From: Emticicia sp965283955
GTDB taxonomy: Bacteria > Bacteroidota > Bacteroidia > Cytophagales > Spirosomataceae
Assembly: GCA_965283955.1 (NCBI GenBank)
Contig: CBDIQW010000001.1
Span: 2,232,001-2,296,000 of the forward strand
Direction of reading: 5' to 3'
DNA: 64,000 nt
This document shows, piece after piece, positions 28,578 through 37,293 of this stretch (positions are counted from its first letter, which is position 1; each line of letters starts with the position of its first letter). A program made the translations under genes and the position numbers. The notes below the pieces were generated by a model. That model saw only the letters and a program-made list of their open reading frames with translations. It was not told the origin of the DNA and searched no databases.

Positions 28578-28595
28578 TACCTAAATATTATGGTA

Positions 28596-29141
28596 TCAGA
28601 TAGCTTTTGAAGATTGCGTATATCTAATTTCTAAGCCTCTATCTAACTTATTTTTTACTACTTTAATACTTACCTTCCCATTAGGTTTTATTTCCCAAGT
28701 AGGCATTGGTGCTTCTGAAACTGGCTTTCCATATTGGGCAGTGAATTGTTTACTCAATTCATTCAATAAGCTGTCATTAGAAGAATCTGTGTTCATGTAA
28801 ACGTCTAATCCGATACCCGACACACGATTTTGTTTGTCTTTTTCGTAGATAATATCAACCGTTTCGAAATTATCAGTATCAAAAGAATAGCCAACGTGCG
28901 AATCTTCTTCTTCAAAAAGTTCTGCTTTCTCTTTCTTTTTAACGTCTGCAATAGCATCACCGAATTGGATGCCTCGGAGGAGACCTTCTCCTGTACCCAT
29001 AATGGTACGTAGTAACTTCTGAACTTTACTCGAAGTAGCAGTTTTTGGTGAGGGAGGGTTTAAAACTTCCACTGTTTCTGTTTTTTTTGGATTACTGCAC
29101 GCAATTATTAACAAAGCTAAAATAAAATAATAAATTTTCAT
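28596..29141 (-). CDS. Lipoprotein of unknown function
   Basis: This is a protein of 181 residues from ATG 29141, with a signal peptide and lipobox LLIIAC (Cys15). An upstream in-frame ATG at 29177 would put 12 hydrophilic residues before the signal and is less likely. The mature part has a low-complexity linker (about 20-38), then an alpha/beta domain with GIQFGDAIADVKKKEKAEL, FETVDIIYEKD and GLDVYMNTDSSNDSLLNEL. I do not recognise a family. It lies 53 nt downstream of the BamA-like gene in the same direction and is likely co-transcribed, so an outer-membrane assembly link is possible. Confidence 0.6.
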   Translation of the reverse strand: MKIYYFILALLIIACSNPKKTETVEVLNPPSPKTATSSKVQKLLRTIMGTGEGLLRGIQFGDAIADVKKKEKAELFEEEDSHVGYSFDTDNFETVDIIYEKDKQNRVSGIGLDVYMNTDSSNDSLLNELSKQFTAQYGKPVSEAPMPTWEIKPNGKVSIKVVKNKLDRGLEIRYTQSSKAI

Positions 29142-29193
29142 ATTGTTTTGAAAGAAATGCATTTGGTGAAAATACAAAATTTAGTGAGTGGTA

Positions 29194-30588
29194 TTAGAAT
29201 TCTCGTGAGAGATTAAAAAAGAGCCTTTTTTCGCCTATTGCATTGAGTGAATAATTTAATCGACCGACTACATTATACCAAGTCACTACATCAAGTCCGA
29301 TTCCTCCACCAACTAACCATTTATTTGCAAATTTAGTATTATTTATCTCGGGAAAATTATTTTTTACGTATCCGACATCAAAAAATGTATTAATGTAAGC
29401 TGCCACTGGCAATGTATTGAACTGTTTGATTTTCAAATATCGACTCAAATCAAAGATTTTATCAAACACCTGATATTTCAAGTTGGTTTTCAATAAACCA
29501 TAACTTTGTCCGTCAATTACATAAAGTTCATAGCCTCTTACTAAATCATTTCTGTAACCTAAGCCTTGTGTCTGTAAAAAAGGTTGTTTTTCAGGAAAAG
29601 ATACCTTAGCTCTTATGCTATAGTTGGCATAAAAGTTTTGGTAAAGCAGAAAGTATTGGCTAACTGTTCCGCTTAAATTAAGTTGATTAATATCACTTCG
29701 AGTTGAAAGCCCATATTTAATGGCATCAAAACTAAGCCTATAACCTTTTAGAGCATACTGGCGATTATCTCGGCGGTCGTAGATGTATGAATAACTTATC
29801 AGGAAATATTTTTGCTGGGTACGACCATTCAGAAAATAATTGGGGTTTATCTGAGCAATGGTATCAGCAATTTGGGTCTGATTATAACTTATTTGTAAAT
29901 ATTGGTTTTGAAAGAAACCTGTTCTACGAGAAATGACCGAATAAAGATTTAGACGTTCACGTTGGCGATCTTCGCTTTCGGCAAACTGAAATTTATCTTG
30001 CCAAGTGCGGTAAACCATCGTTTTATTAATGCCATAAAAAGCACCAACCGAAAAAGTCGTTTGTAAGGTTTTATCTAAATATGGCGTGCTGTAAGCAATC
30101 TCAAAGTTAGGAATAAACCCGATTTCAGCTCTGATTTTTAATTGGTCATTGTTACCCGTGAGGTTAGAGTGTTTTCCGTAGATGCCATAAATTGTACGTT
30201 TCAAATCATGTCCACGTTCGTACCACCATTCATTAAAATTTCGGTCAGCCAAATAAAAAACAGGCAAAGCCACAAAATAGAGCCGTTCTTTTACCTCAAC
30301 AATTACATCAATTTGCTTATTATCAATTTCTTCCGAGCTGACTTTTACGGTTACAAACAGATTTGTATTAAAAATTTTCTTACGGTCGGCTTCTAAAACT
30401 TCGTTTAGTTTCTCTTTTTGCAGTGTATCACCTGCTTTTATGGCCATATCTCTGAAAATAATCTTTTCTTTCGTCCGATTATTCCCCACGACTTTCACCT
30501 GACGCACCACCAAAAAATCATCAGCAAAAGACTGATAATAAGTAATTTGTAGTAGAAATAAACAAATAAAAAACAGGCGTTGAGTCAT
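29194..30588 (-). CDS. POTRA-containing outer-membrane barrel protein (BamA/TamA superfamily)
   Basis: This protein has 464 residues from ATG 30588 with a signal peptide (MTQRLFFICLFLLQ, ending about residue 22). One POTRA domain (about 28-105) contains VRQVKVVGNNRTKEKII and the closing IDVIVEVKERLYF. A 16-strand-type Omp85 barrel follows (about 110-464) with late strands GGGIGLDVVTWYNV and terminal FFNLSREF. With only one POTRA it is not BamA itself; it may insert or translocate a specific client. An upstream ATG at 30687 would add 33 residues before the signal peptide and is rejected. It is divergent from an acyl-CoA dehydrogenase gene. Confidence 0.8.
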   Translation of the reverse strand: MTQRLFFICLFLLQITYYQSFADDFLVVRQVKVVGNNRTKEKIIFRDMAIKAGDTLQKEKLNEVLEADRKKIFNTNLFVTVKVSSEEIDNKQIDVIVEVKERLYFVALPVFYLADRNFNEWWYERGHDLKRTIYGIYGKHSNLTGNNDQLKIRAEIGFIPNFEIAYSTPYLDKTLQTTFSVGAFYGINKTMVYRTWQDKFQFAESEDRQRERLNLYSVISRRTGFFQNQYLQISYNQTQIADTIAQINPNYFLNGRTQQKYFLISYSYIYDRRDNRQYALKGYRLSFDAIKYGLSTRSDINQLNLSGTVSQYFLLYQNFYANYSIRAKVSFPEKQPFLQTQGLGYRNDLVRGYELYVIDGQSYGLLKTNLKYQVFDKIFDLSRYLKIKQFNTLPVAAYINTFFDVGYVKNNFPEINNTKFANKWLVGGGIGLDVVTWYNVVGRLNYSLNAIGEKRLFFNLSREF

Positions 30589-30761
30589 TAACAATCGGCT
30601 ATAAATTAAGGTGTATAGAAGCAATATACGAAGTTTTAATGAGGTTGGAAACACCAAATTTAAAGTATTTTTCAAGAAAAACCGCAAAATATTGTGCTAT
30701 CACGATTGTAAAACTAACTTTAAGGAATATTTATGGACTCAACATATATAAACCACTGAGA

Positions 30762-31976
30762 ATGGAAACACTATTCATAACCGACAAACTAAAAGACTTA
30801 TTGCCGAAAATAAAGGCATTTGTAGAAACCGAACTACATCCACTCGAAACTACCGAGAATCTTGCCCATAACTTTTCGTACGTCGAACCAATTTTACAAG
30901 AAAAAAGAGCTTTAGTAAAAAAAGCAGGCCTTTGGGGCTTACATCTACCCAAAGAAGATGGTGGTCTTGGACTGACTTTGTGCGAGTTTGGGCAAATCAG
31001 TGAAGTGCTGGCAAGTTCGCCATTCGGGCATTTTGTATTCAATACACAAGCTCCCGATATTGGCAATACCGAATTAATGCATAAATATGCACCCAAGCAC
31101 CTCAAAGATAAATATTTAAAACCTTTGATTGACGGTGAAATCAGAAGTTGCTTTTCGATGACCGAACCCGAATTTGCTGGTTCAAACCCCACTCGAATGG
31201 GAACTACGGCCGTAAAAGATGGCGATGATTATATTATTAACGGACATAAATGGTTTACATCTTCGGCCGATGGTGCTGCTTTTGCAGTAGTAATGGCCGT
31301 AACAAACCCCGATGCTGCTCCTCACAAGCGTGCAAGTCAGATTTTAGTGCCGCTCGATACCGAAGGCTTTAAGTTTGTAAGAAACATTCCAATTATGGGT
31401 CATGCGGGCGATAGTTGGGCAAGCCATGCCGAAGTAATTTATGAAAATGTAAGAGTGCCACAGGCCAATTTAATTGGTATGGAAGGTGCTGGTTTTTTAT
31501 TGGCACAAGAACGCCTCGGGCCAGGTCGTATCCATCATTGTATGCGTTTTATTGGTATTGCCGAACGAAGTTTCGATTTGATGTGTAAGTATGCTGCTTC
31601 AAGAGAAATGGCCGAAGGCGTAATGCTTGGTGAAATGCAATTTATTCAAGGATTTATTGCCGAAAGTAGAGCCGAAATTGATGCTGCCCGACTTTTGGTA
31701 CTTCGCACTGCCAAAAATATCGACGAACAAGGTGCAGCCAACGTGCGTGATGAAATTTCGATGATAAAATTTTTCACGGCAAACATGATGCTCCGTGTAA
31801 TTGATAGAGCCATACAAACGCACGGTGCATTGGGTATGACGAGCGATATTTTACTTTCATACTGGTACGCTCATGAACGTGCGGCCCGAATCTACGATGG
31901 AGCCGATGAAGTACATAAAACGGCTTTGGCTCGTGGAATTCTGAAAGGTTACGGGCTTGATACACGCAAAAAATAG
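30762..31976 (+). CDS. Acyl-CoA dehydrogenase
   Basis: This 404-residue flavoenzyme oxidises acyl-CoA to trans-2-enoyl-CoA. ATG 30762 gives the normal N-terminus; an ATG at 30639 would add 41 non-homologous residues. Family signatures are CFSMTEPEFAGSNPTRMGT and the FAD/substrate segment WFTSSADGAAFAVVMA. LGPGRIHHCMRFIGIAERSFDL precedes the C-terminal helical bundle with QTHGALGMTSD and ARIYDGADEVH. The fit is to the ACAD10/11-like group, which acts on long-chain or hydroxyacyl-CoAs, but chain length is not readable. It stands alone, with a bidirectional terminator after it. Confidence 0.92.
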   Translation: METLFITDKLKDLLPKIKAFVETELHPLETTENLAHNFSYVEPILQEKRALVKKAGLWGLHLPKEDGGLGLTLCEFGQISEVLASSPFGHFVFNTQAPDIGNTELMHKYAPKHLKDKYLKPLIDGEIRSCFSMTEPEFAGSNPTRMGTTAVKDGDDYIINGHKWFTSSADGAAFAVVMAVTNPDAAPHKRASQILVPLDTEGFKFVRNIPIMGHAGDSWASHAEVIYENVRVPQANLIGMEGAGFLLAQERLGPGRIHHCMRFIGIAERSFDLMCKYAASREMAEGVMLGEMQFIQGFIAESRAEIDAARLLVLRTAKNIDEQGAANVRDEISMIKFFTANMMLRVIDRAIQTHGALGMTSDILLSYWYAHERAARIYDGADEVHKTALARGILKGYGLDTRKK

Positions 31977-31980
31977 AGTA

Positions 31981-32016
31981 AAAGAGGCACAACTGGGTTA
32001 GTTGTGCCTCTTTTTT
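31981..32016. terminator. Bidirectional terminator between convergent genes
   Basis: A 14-nt arm AAAGAGGCACAACT is mirrored after a short loop and followed by TTTTTT; the A-run on the other side serves the minus strand. It fills the gap between the acyl-CoA dehydrogenase and the sensor kinase. Confidence 0.9.
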
Positions 32017-32017
32017 C

Positions 32018-33226
32018 TTATACCGTATCCAACAAAATCCTAAATGTTGTTCCTTTATCTACTTGCGTATCTTTCACAAAAAGCTTGCCTTCGTGATAAT
32101 TTTCAATAATACGTTTTGCCAACGTAAGTCCTAAGCCCCAACCACGCTTTTTTGTACTAAAACCTGGCTTAAAGACCTTCCGTAAGTTCATTTTCGAGAT
32201 TCCTTTTCCTGTATCTCTAATATCAATCGCAATTGTTTTCTTTGCTGCTGGCATAATTGTTACAAACAATTCCCCTCTTCCTTCCATCGCATCAACGGCA
32301 TTTTTGCACAAGTTTTCCACCACCCACTCAAGCAAATGCTTGTTTAAACTAACTTTCACATTATCAGACACTTGGTTATTGAAATGAACTTTTACTTTTG
32401 TCGAAATTCGCCTTTCTAAATAACTTAGTGTTTGCTGAATTAGTGGAGCAATTTGTTCCTCGCTCATCTGCGGCACTGAACCTATATTCGAGAAACGAGT
32501 CGTGATGGTTTCCAAACGTTTTACGTCTTTTTCCATTTCATCGCCAATACTACCATCAAAATTTGGGTCGGAGCGAAGCACTTCCACCCAAGCCATCAAA
32601 GCTGAAATCGGAGTGCCGACGCTGATGAGCAGTTTCTTTGGCCAAACCTACCCACACTCTGATTTTGTATGCAGCTGCCCGCGAGAAGAACTATAAGCGA
32701 TAAATGCCAATGAGCCAAAAATTAAGAATGTACCTAATAAGATATAGGGAAAATAGTGTAGCTGTTTAGCCAAAATAGAATTACTATAATAAAGCGACAC
32801 CTTAGAATTGCCAATTTTATCCTCAATTGGCGGATGCTCTTCTTGCATTTCGGCAATTTTACGATATAACAACTCTTCCATTTCTTTAGGCTTCCATTTA
32901 CGGGTAGAATCGTCAAATTCCTTTATATTCACATTGCTTATTGGCACTCCATTTTCTACCAAAATTGCGGGAACAGTCTCATTCGCTTCAAGCACCTCCT
33001 GTACGAAAGTATAGTCACAATCTGTTTCTACACTTTTCTCGACAAAAAATTTAATACTGGCAGCATATAAAAGCACATATTTCTTCTCTCGTTCCTCCAC
33101 TTGTTGGGCGAGTTGATTAAAATAATATAAAACCCCAGCACCAATCATCAACAAAACCGCAATGGCCACAAATCGCCAACCCGTTATTTGCTCATAAATG
33201 TTTACAAAAACTTCTCTTTTTGCCAT
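32018..33226 (-). CDS. Sensor histidine kinase (two compensating frameshifts)
   Basis: Two frames join into one kinase of about 402 residues. The N-terminal part (33226-32648) has TM1 (about 16-35), an extracytoplasmic sensor region of about 110 residues and TM2 (YFPYILLGTFLIFGSLAFIA). The missing middle is readable in a third frame: RVWVGLAKETAHQ then GTPISALMAW, giving the phospho-acceptor His of the H-box. The remainder has the N-box ENLCKNAVDAM, G1 DTGKGI and G2 GWGLGLTLAKRI. One base missing near 32678-32684 and one extra near 32618-32622 explain the break. No response regulator is adjacent. It is divergent from hemA, with paired palindromes in between. Confidence 0.82.
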
Positions 33227-33284
33227 AAATTTAAATTTTATTGACTAAAAATACTCAATATCAAATCACAACTCTGTTAAATTA

Positions 33285-33301
33285 TTTAGAATAATTCTAA
33301 A
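33285..33301. promoter_or_regulatory. PerR/Fur-like palindrome, copy 1
   Basis: TTTAGAAT-A-ATTCTAAA is a perfect dyad with the 7-1-7 layout of PerR/Fur-family boxes. It is about 59 nt upstream of the sensor kinase start. An identical copy lies at 33557. Binding by a Fur-family protein is inference. Confidence 0.6.
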
Positions 33302-33456
33302 TTAAATACACTTCACTTATTTCCGCTGACTTTGGCAAACTATTTAAGGGATATTGTCGTAGATAATAATGAAAACAAAGAAACAAGCAAAAGTTTGTCA
33401 AATAACCCAAAACTTGTCATTTAACCCATTTTTTTCTGTCAATTAATTAAATACGA

Positions 33457-33464
33457 TACTTTTG
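33457..33464 (+). promoter_or_regulatory. Upstream -7 promoter box facing hemA (TACTTTTG)
   Basis: It is an exact TAnnTTTG match, 182 nt before the repaired hemA start. A transcript from here would include the second palindrome. Confidence 0.4.
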
Positions 33465-33556
33465 AGCCATCAATACATTAACGAAAAAACAGGCTTCAAA
33501 ATACTTTTGATTTTTTGTATTTTTTTTAGTTGAATACGAATTAAATAGTAATTTAA

Positions 33557-33573
33557 TTTAGAATAATTCTAAA
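33557..33573. promoter_or_regulatory. PerR/Fur-like palindrome, copy 2
   Basis: This is the same 17-nt dyad as at 33285, with matching flanks (ATTAAA to the right). It lies about 47 nt upstream of the proximal hemA promoter box. Confidence 0.6.
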
Positions 33574-33619
33574 TTAAAAAAACTGATAGAAATCATATCC
33601 ATCGTAAGGATTCTGACCG

Positions 33620-33627
33620 TAAATTTG
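33620..33627 (+). promoter_or_regulatory. Proximal -7 promoter box of hemA (TAAATTTG)
   Basis: It is an exact TAnnTTTG match ending 18 nt before ATG 33646. Its position supports the repaired hemA start rather than the internal ATG at 33741. Confidence 0.6.
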
Positions 33628-33645
33628 CAAACTATTTTAGAAAAG

Positions 33646-34901
33646 ATGCACGGATTATTTAAAGCAATAACGATTTCGCATAAAAAGCCCCTTTACAACT
33701 AAGAGGCCAAATTGCACTTAACGAAGAAGAATCTAAGGCCTTGATGCTAAAGATGCGTGAAACGTTTGATGTGTCGGAAGTGCTTGTGCTTTCTACTTGT
33801 AATCGCACAGAGGTTTACTACGTTTCAGAAAATAATTTAGGCGAATCAATTATTCGCTTAATTGCCAGCCAAAAAGTACTTAGTTCAAACGAAATTCTGC
33901 CATATTTTGAAATAATCGACGACCACAACGAAGCCGTAAGATATTTGTTTGAAGTTTCGATGGGCTTGCATTCGCAAGTAGTCGGAGATTTACAGATTCC
34001 GAATCAAGTAAAACACGCTTACCAATGGGCAGCTGATGTACAAATGGCTGGGCCATTTTTGCACCGTCTGCTTCACACTATTTTCTTTACCAACAAAAAG
34101 GTAGTTCAAGAAACCTCGTTCCGTGATGGAGCAGCCTCTACTTCTTACGCAACCGTAGAAGTAATGGAAACTTTCTTGCCGCTTTTGAGCAATCCGAAAG
34201 TTTTGGTAGTTGGTTTGGGCGAAATCGGTGAAGATGTGTGCCGCACGTTGGCCGATAAAGGGTATAAAAATATTACGATTACGAACCGTACATTAGAAAA
34301 AGCACAAAAACTTGCCAACGAATTGGGCTTTGAAATAGCTGATTATCAATTCGTTAATCAAAATATTTTAGATGCCGATATTGTAATTTCATCAGTACGT
34401 TGCGAGTCTCCAATTATCACGAAAGAAACGCTCAAAAATAAAACACTTGCCGTAAAATATTTGATTGACCTTTCGGTGCCAAATAGTATTGAAACTGACA
34501 TTGAGGAGGTGACGGGCGTAGTTGCTTACGATTTGGATACAATCCAACGCCGTGCCAATGAGGCTCTTCAACGCCGTATGGAAGCGATTCCGCAAGTGTT
34601 GAGCATCATCAGCGATGCGATTGGTGAGTTTAATAATTGGTCGCAAGAAATGATTGTTTCGCCAACGATTCAGAAATTGAAAGGGGCATTGGAACAAATC
34701 AGAAAGGAAGAAATGGCTCGTTTCGTGAAAGAACTTTCGGCCGAAGAAGCAGAGAAAATGGAGAAAATTACAGCCAGCATGATGCAAAAAATTATCAAGC
34801 TGCCAGTGATTCAGCTAAAAGCTGCTTGTAAACGTGGTGAAGCCGAAACTTTGATTGATGTATTGAACGATTTATTCAATTTGGAAAAACAAACGGTGTA
34901 G
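33646..34901 (+). CDS. hemA: Glutamyl-tRNA reductase (frameshifted near the 5' end)
   Basis: HemA reduces glutamyl-tRNA to glutamate-1-semialdehyde, the first step of C5-pathway tetrapyrrole synthesis. The long frame from 33741 has the catalytic Cys in LSTCNRTEVYY, the GLHSQVVGDLQI segment, the NADPH-binding VLVVGLGEIGEDVCRTLAD and a C-terminal dimerisation helix. The true N-terminus MHGLFKAITISHK starts at ATG 33646, and the next residues (APLQLRGQIALNEEESKAL) lie one frame away. One base is missing in the A-run 33682-33686. An unrepaired call starting at 33741 loses about 30 residues of the catalytic domain. It is monocistronic, with a terminator at 34934. Confidence 0.92.
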
Positions 34902-34933
34902 TAGCACAATTTTCTAAGTTGTTACAAAATATT

Positions 34934-34969
34934 AAAAGGCGTAATTTCTGTGGGAATTACGCCTTTTTT
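34934..34969 (+). terminator. Terminator after hemA
   Basis: The arms AAAGGCGTAATT and AATTACGCCTTT enclose a TCTGTGGG loop and are followed by a T-run. Confidence 0.9.
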
Positions 34970-35014
34970 ACATTCAATTAGAGTTAAATATTTGGTTCTC
35001 TAAAAGTAAACCTA

Positions 35015-35022
35015 TAAATTTG
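35015..35022 (+). promoter_or_regulatory. -7 promoter box of higBA (TAAATTTG)
   Basis: It is an exact TAnnTTTG match ending 21 nt before ATG 35044. It overlaps an in-frame TTG at 35020, which therefore cannot be the start of higB. Confidence 0.6.
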
Positions 35023-35043
35023 TTCTCTATCAGAAAACTTTTT

Positions 35044-35352
35044 ATGTTCAATATCATCACAAGAAAAACTTTATTGGCATATTGTAAAAAATACCCAAAA
35101 GCCTCAAATGCTCTTTTAGCATGGTATTATGAACTAATCGAGGCTGATTTCCAAAGTTTTCAAGACCTAAAGGCTGTTTATGCCAACGCCAGTTTGGTCG
35201 GAGATGATAGAGTAGTGTTTAACATTATGGGAAATCATTATCGTTTGGTAGTTCGTATTGTTTTTACCTACAAAGCCATACAAATCAAATGGTTTGGTAC
35301 TCATGCTGAGTATGATAAGATAGATGTTTCAACTGTAAAATATAAAGATTAA
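35044..35352 (+). CDS. higB: HigB-family type II toxin (mRNA interferase)
   Basis: This 102-residue RelE-fold protein belongs to the HigB group. It starts MFNIITRKTLLAYCKKYPKA; the central VFNIMGNHYRLVVRIVF and the basic C-terminal strand IKWFGTHAEYDKID are the usual toxin hallmarks. The His in GTHAEYD and the Arg in NHYRLV are probable RNA-cleavage residues. Family role: ribosome-dependent mRNA cleavage when the antitoxin is depleted. The toxin gene precedes the antitoxin gene, the typical hig order, with a 4-nt gap. The promoter box at 35015 supports the ATG at 35044. Confidence 0.88.
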   Translation: MFNIITRKTLLAYCKKYPKASNALLAWYYELIEADFQSFQDLKAVYANASLVGDDRVVFNIMGNHYRLVVRIVFTYKAIQIKWFGTHAEYDKIDVSTVKYKD

Positions 35353-35356
35353 AACT

Positions 35357-35712
35357 ATGACTTTAAGGCCAATCAAAACCGACCAAGAATATGAGACGAT
35401 GCTCGAATGGATAGATAATCAATTCGATTTATCGCCAGATATAAATAGCCCCGAAGGAGAACAATTACAGATTGCATTACTCTTGATTAAGGCTTATGAA
35501 GATATACATTACCCAATTCCAACTCCCGACCCAATTGAAGCAGTTAAGCTAAAAATGGAAGAAAAAGGCTTACTCAACAAAGATTTGGTTAATTGGATTG
35601 GCAGTAAGGGCTATGTTTCGGCATTGCTCAATAAAAGAAACCTTTAACTCTTAAACTGGCAAAGATATTTCATCAACAGTTGGGTATCCCTGCTGAAGTT
35701 TTGTTGTCGTGA
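35357..35712 (+). CDS. higA: HigA-family antitoxin (frameshifted near the 3' end)
   Basis: This is the helix-turn-helix antitoxin of the preceding toxin. The open frame (35357-35647) gives 96 residues ending in the HTH recognition helix (IGSKGYVSALLNKRN). The family continues past this point, and the expected continuation PLTLKLAKIFHQQLGIPAEVLLS is readable one frame over to a TGA at 35710. One base missing around 35636-35640 explains this. The repaired length is about 118 residues, normal for this group. If the shift were real, the HTH would be truncated after the recognition helix and the toxin might be unrestrained, which is unlikely to be tolerated. Confidence 0.82.
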
Positions 35713-35781
35713 TATTCTGAAAACTTACGATAGATTCACATTTTTTCTCTACATTTCGTAAAAAATCAACCTTCTATCAGC

Positions 35782-37228
35782 ATGAACAACTCTCACGACA
35801 AAAAACAACAAAACTCACGCCGTAATTTCCTTAAAAGTAGTGCTTTAGCATCCGCAGGCTTTGATGATTGTGCCTCGCCATGTGTTGGGCAAGGGCTTCG
35901 TAGCACCGAGCGATAAACTCAATATTGCGGCCGTTGGCTGTGGCGGAAAAGCCGATTTTAATATTCCACAAGCCTACAACAATGGCTCTGATAATATCGT
36001 AGCTCTTTGCGATGTCGATGATAGACAATCGGCCAAGTTTCGAGCAAAATTTCCGAATGCTCCGTATTTCAGAGATTATCGAAAAATGTTGGAGTCGGAA
36101 GGCAAAAATATTGATGCCGTAATCGTGACTACACCCGACCACATGCACTACCCAATTGCGATGTCGGCGATTCAATTAAATAAGCACGTTTACGTAGAAA
36201 AACCCCTCACTCACGATATTTGGGAAGCTCGAAAACTAACTGAAGCAACTGCTAAATACAAAGTTGTGACCCAAATGGGCAACCAAGGTAGTAGCAGTAA
36301 TGGCACTCGGATTACCGAAACAATGGTACAAAGTGGTATTATTGGCGAAATTCACACGGTTGAAGTTTGGACAAACAGGCCTGTGTGGCCACAGGGTGTG
36401 CAATCGCCCAAAGATAAAGGCGAAAAACAGCCAATCCCGAACGAAGTTGACTGGAATTTGTGGCTCGGCACTGCTCCTATACGAGATTACCACGAGGCCT
36501 ACATGCCATTCCGCTGGCGTGGCTATTGGGATTTCGGCACGGGAGCTTTGGGAGATATGGGTTGCCACTTCATGGATGTTCCTTTCCGTGCCTTAAAATT
36601 GGGTTATCCGACTTCAGTTGAGTGTTCAGTCGGACAAGTCTATGCCGATTTCTTCAAAGAAGCATTTTTCGATGATGTTTGTCCGCCCTCGGCCTCTATT
36701 CACCTTAAATTTCCGAATCCAACGAGCAAAAATTTCAAAGAAATCAATCTTACTTGGAATGACGGCGGTATTCGTCCAAAACTTCCCGAAGGCTGCGATT
36801 ACGACAAAGTTTTTGCCAGTATCGACGGCGGCGTAATGTTTATCGGAACCAAAGGAGTGATTGCCTGCGAGATTTTTGGCGAAAATCCTAAAGTTTATAT
36901 CAACGGCAAGTTGGCGGCGGTAAAGCTACCAGCACCCAAACGCCCGAATGTTGAGGGAGGAGTAAACGGCCATCAACAACAATGGGTGAAAGCCTGTAAA
37001 GCAGGTTTTGGTACTTATACAAGTTCGTCGTTCGACCAATCTGGCCCTTTGACCGAAACCGTTTTGATGGGAAATTTGGCCGTTCGTTCGTTTTTGATGC
37101 GAGATGCAAAGAATAAATTTATCGGTAGAAAAAAACTCTTGTGGGATGGTTCATCTATGAAAATCACCAATTTTGATGAAGCAAATGCGTTTGTCAAAAG
37201 AGAATATCGTGCGGGTGGTTGGATTTAA
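35782..37228 (+). CDS. Tat-exported Gfo/Idh/MocA-family oxidoreductase (frameshifted)
   Basis: The repaired protein has about 482 residues. ATG 35782 encodes a twin-arginine signal (SRRNFLKSSALASAG). The rest continues one frame over from about 35861 as LMIVPRHVLGKGFVAPSDKL. One extra T in 35859-35862 explains the break. A Rossmann NAD(P) domain (KLNIAAVGCGGKA, VVALCDVDD-type strand) and the EKP motif (YVEKPLTHDIWEA) are followed by the C-terminal substrate domain (WRGYWDFGTGALGDMGCH). Exported members act on sugars or glycosides, often in glycan breakdown. No sugar operon is nearby. It is convergent with the TonB receptor. Confidence 0.85.
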
Positions 37229-37243
37229 TCTTCCTAAAATACA

Positions 37244-37276
37244 AACGTCGGCATGGCTTTGAGCCATGCCGACGTT
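37244..37276. repeat. 15-bp-stem hairpin repeat, copy 2
   Basis: The arms AACGTCGGCATGGCT and its exact complement flank a TTG loop, with TTAAATTA following. It lies in the convergent gap between the Gfo/Idh/MocA gene and the TonB receptor. Relative to copy 1 an A-T pair has become T-A. Confidence 0.85.
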
Positions 37277-37293
37277 AAATTATTCGACAACTT

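Larger units (their letters stand above)
33227..33645. other. 419-bp intergenic region between sensor kinase and hemA
   Basis: No gene is seen here. It holds two identical 17-nt palindromes (33285-33301, 33557-33573), two exact -7 boxes on the plus strand (33457-33464, 33620-33627), and a loose direct repeat of GTCAAATAACCCA / GTCATTTAACCCA near 33390-33427. The rest is AT-rich. Confidence 0.7.

Noticed and set aside
30639..30761. Longer N-terminus for the acyl-CoA dehydrogenase
   Set aside because: The 41 extra residues overlap the upstream region of the divergent barrel gene and do not look like the family.
35044..35712. A larger mobile island around higBA
   Set aside because: No integrase, transposase, direct repeats or tRNA border is visible; the neighbours are ordinary chromosomal genes.
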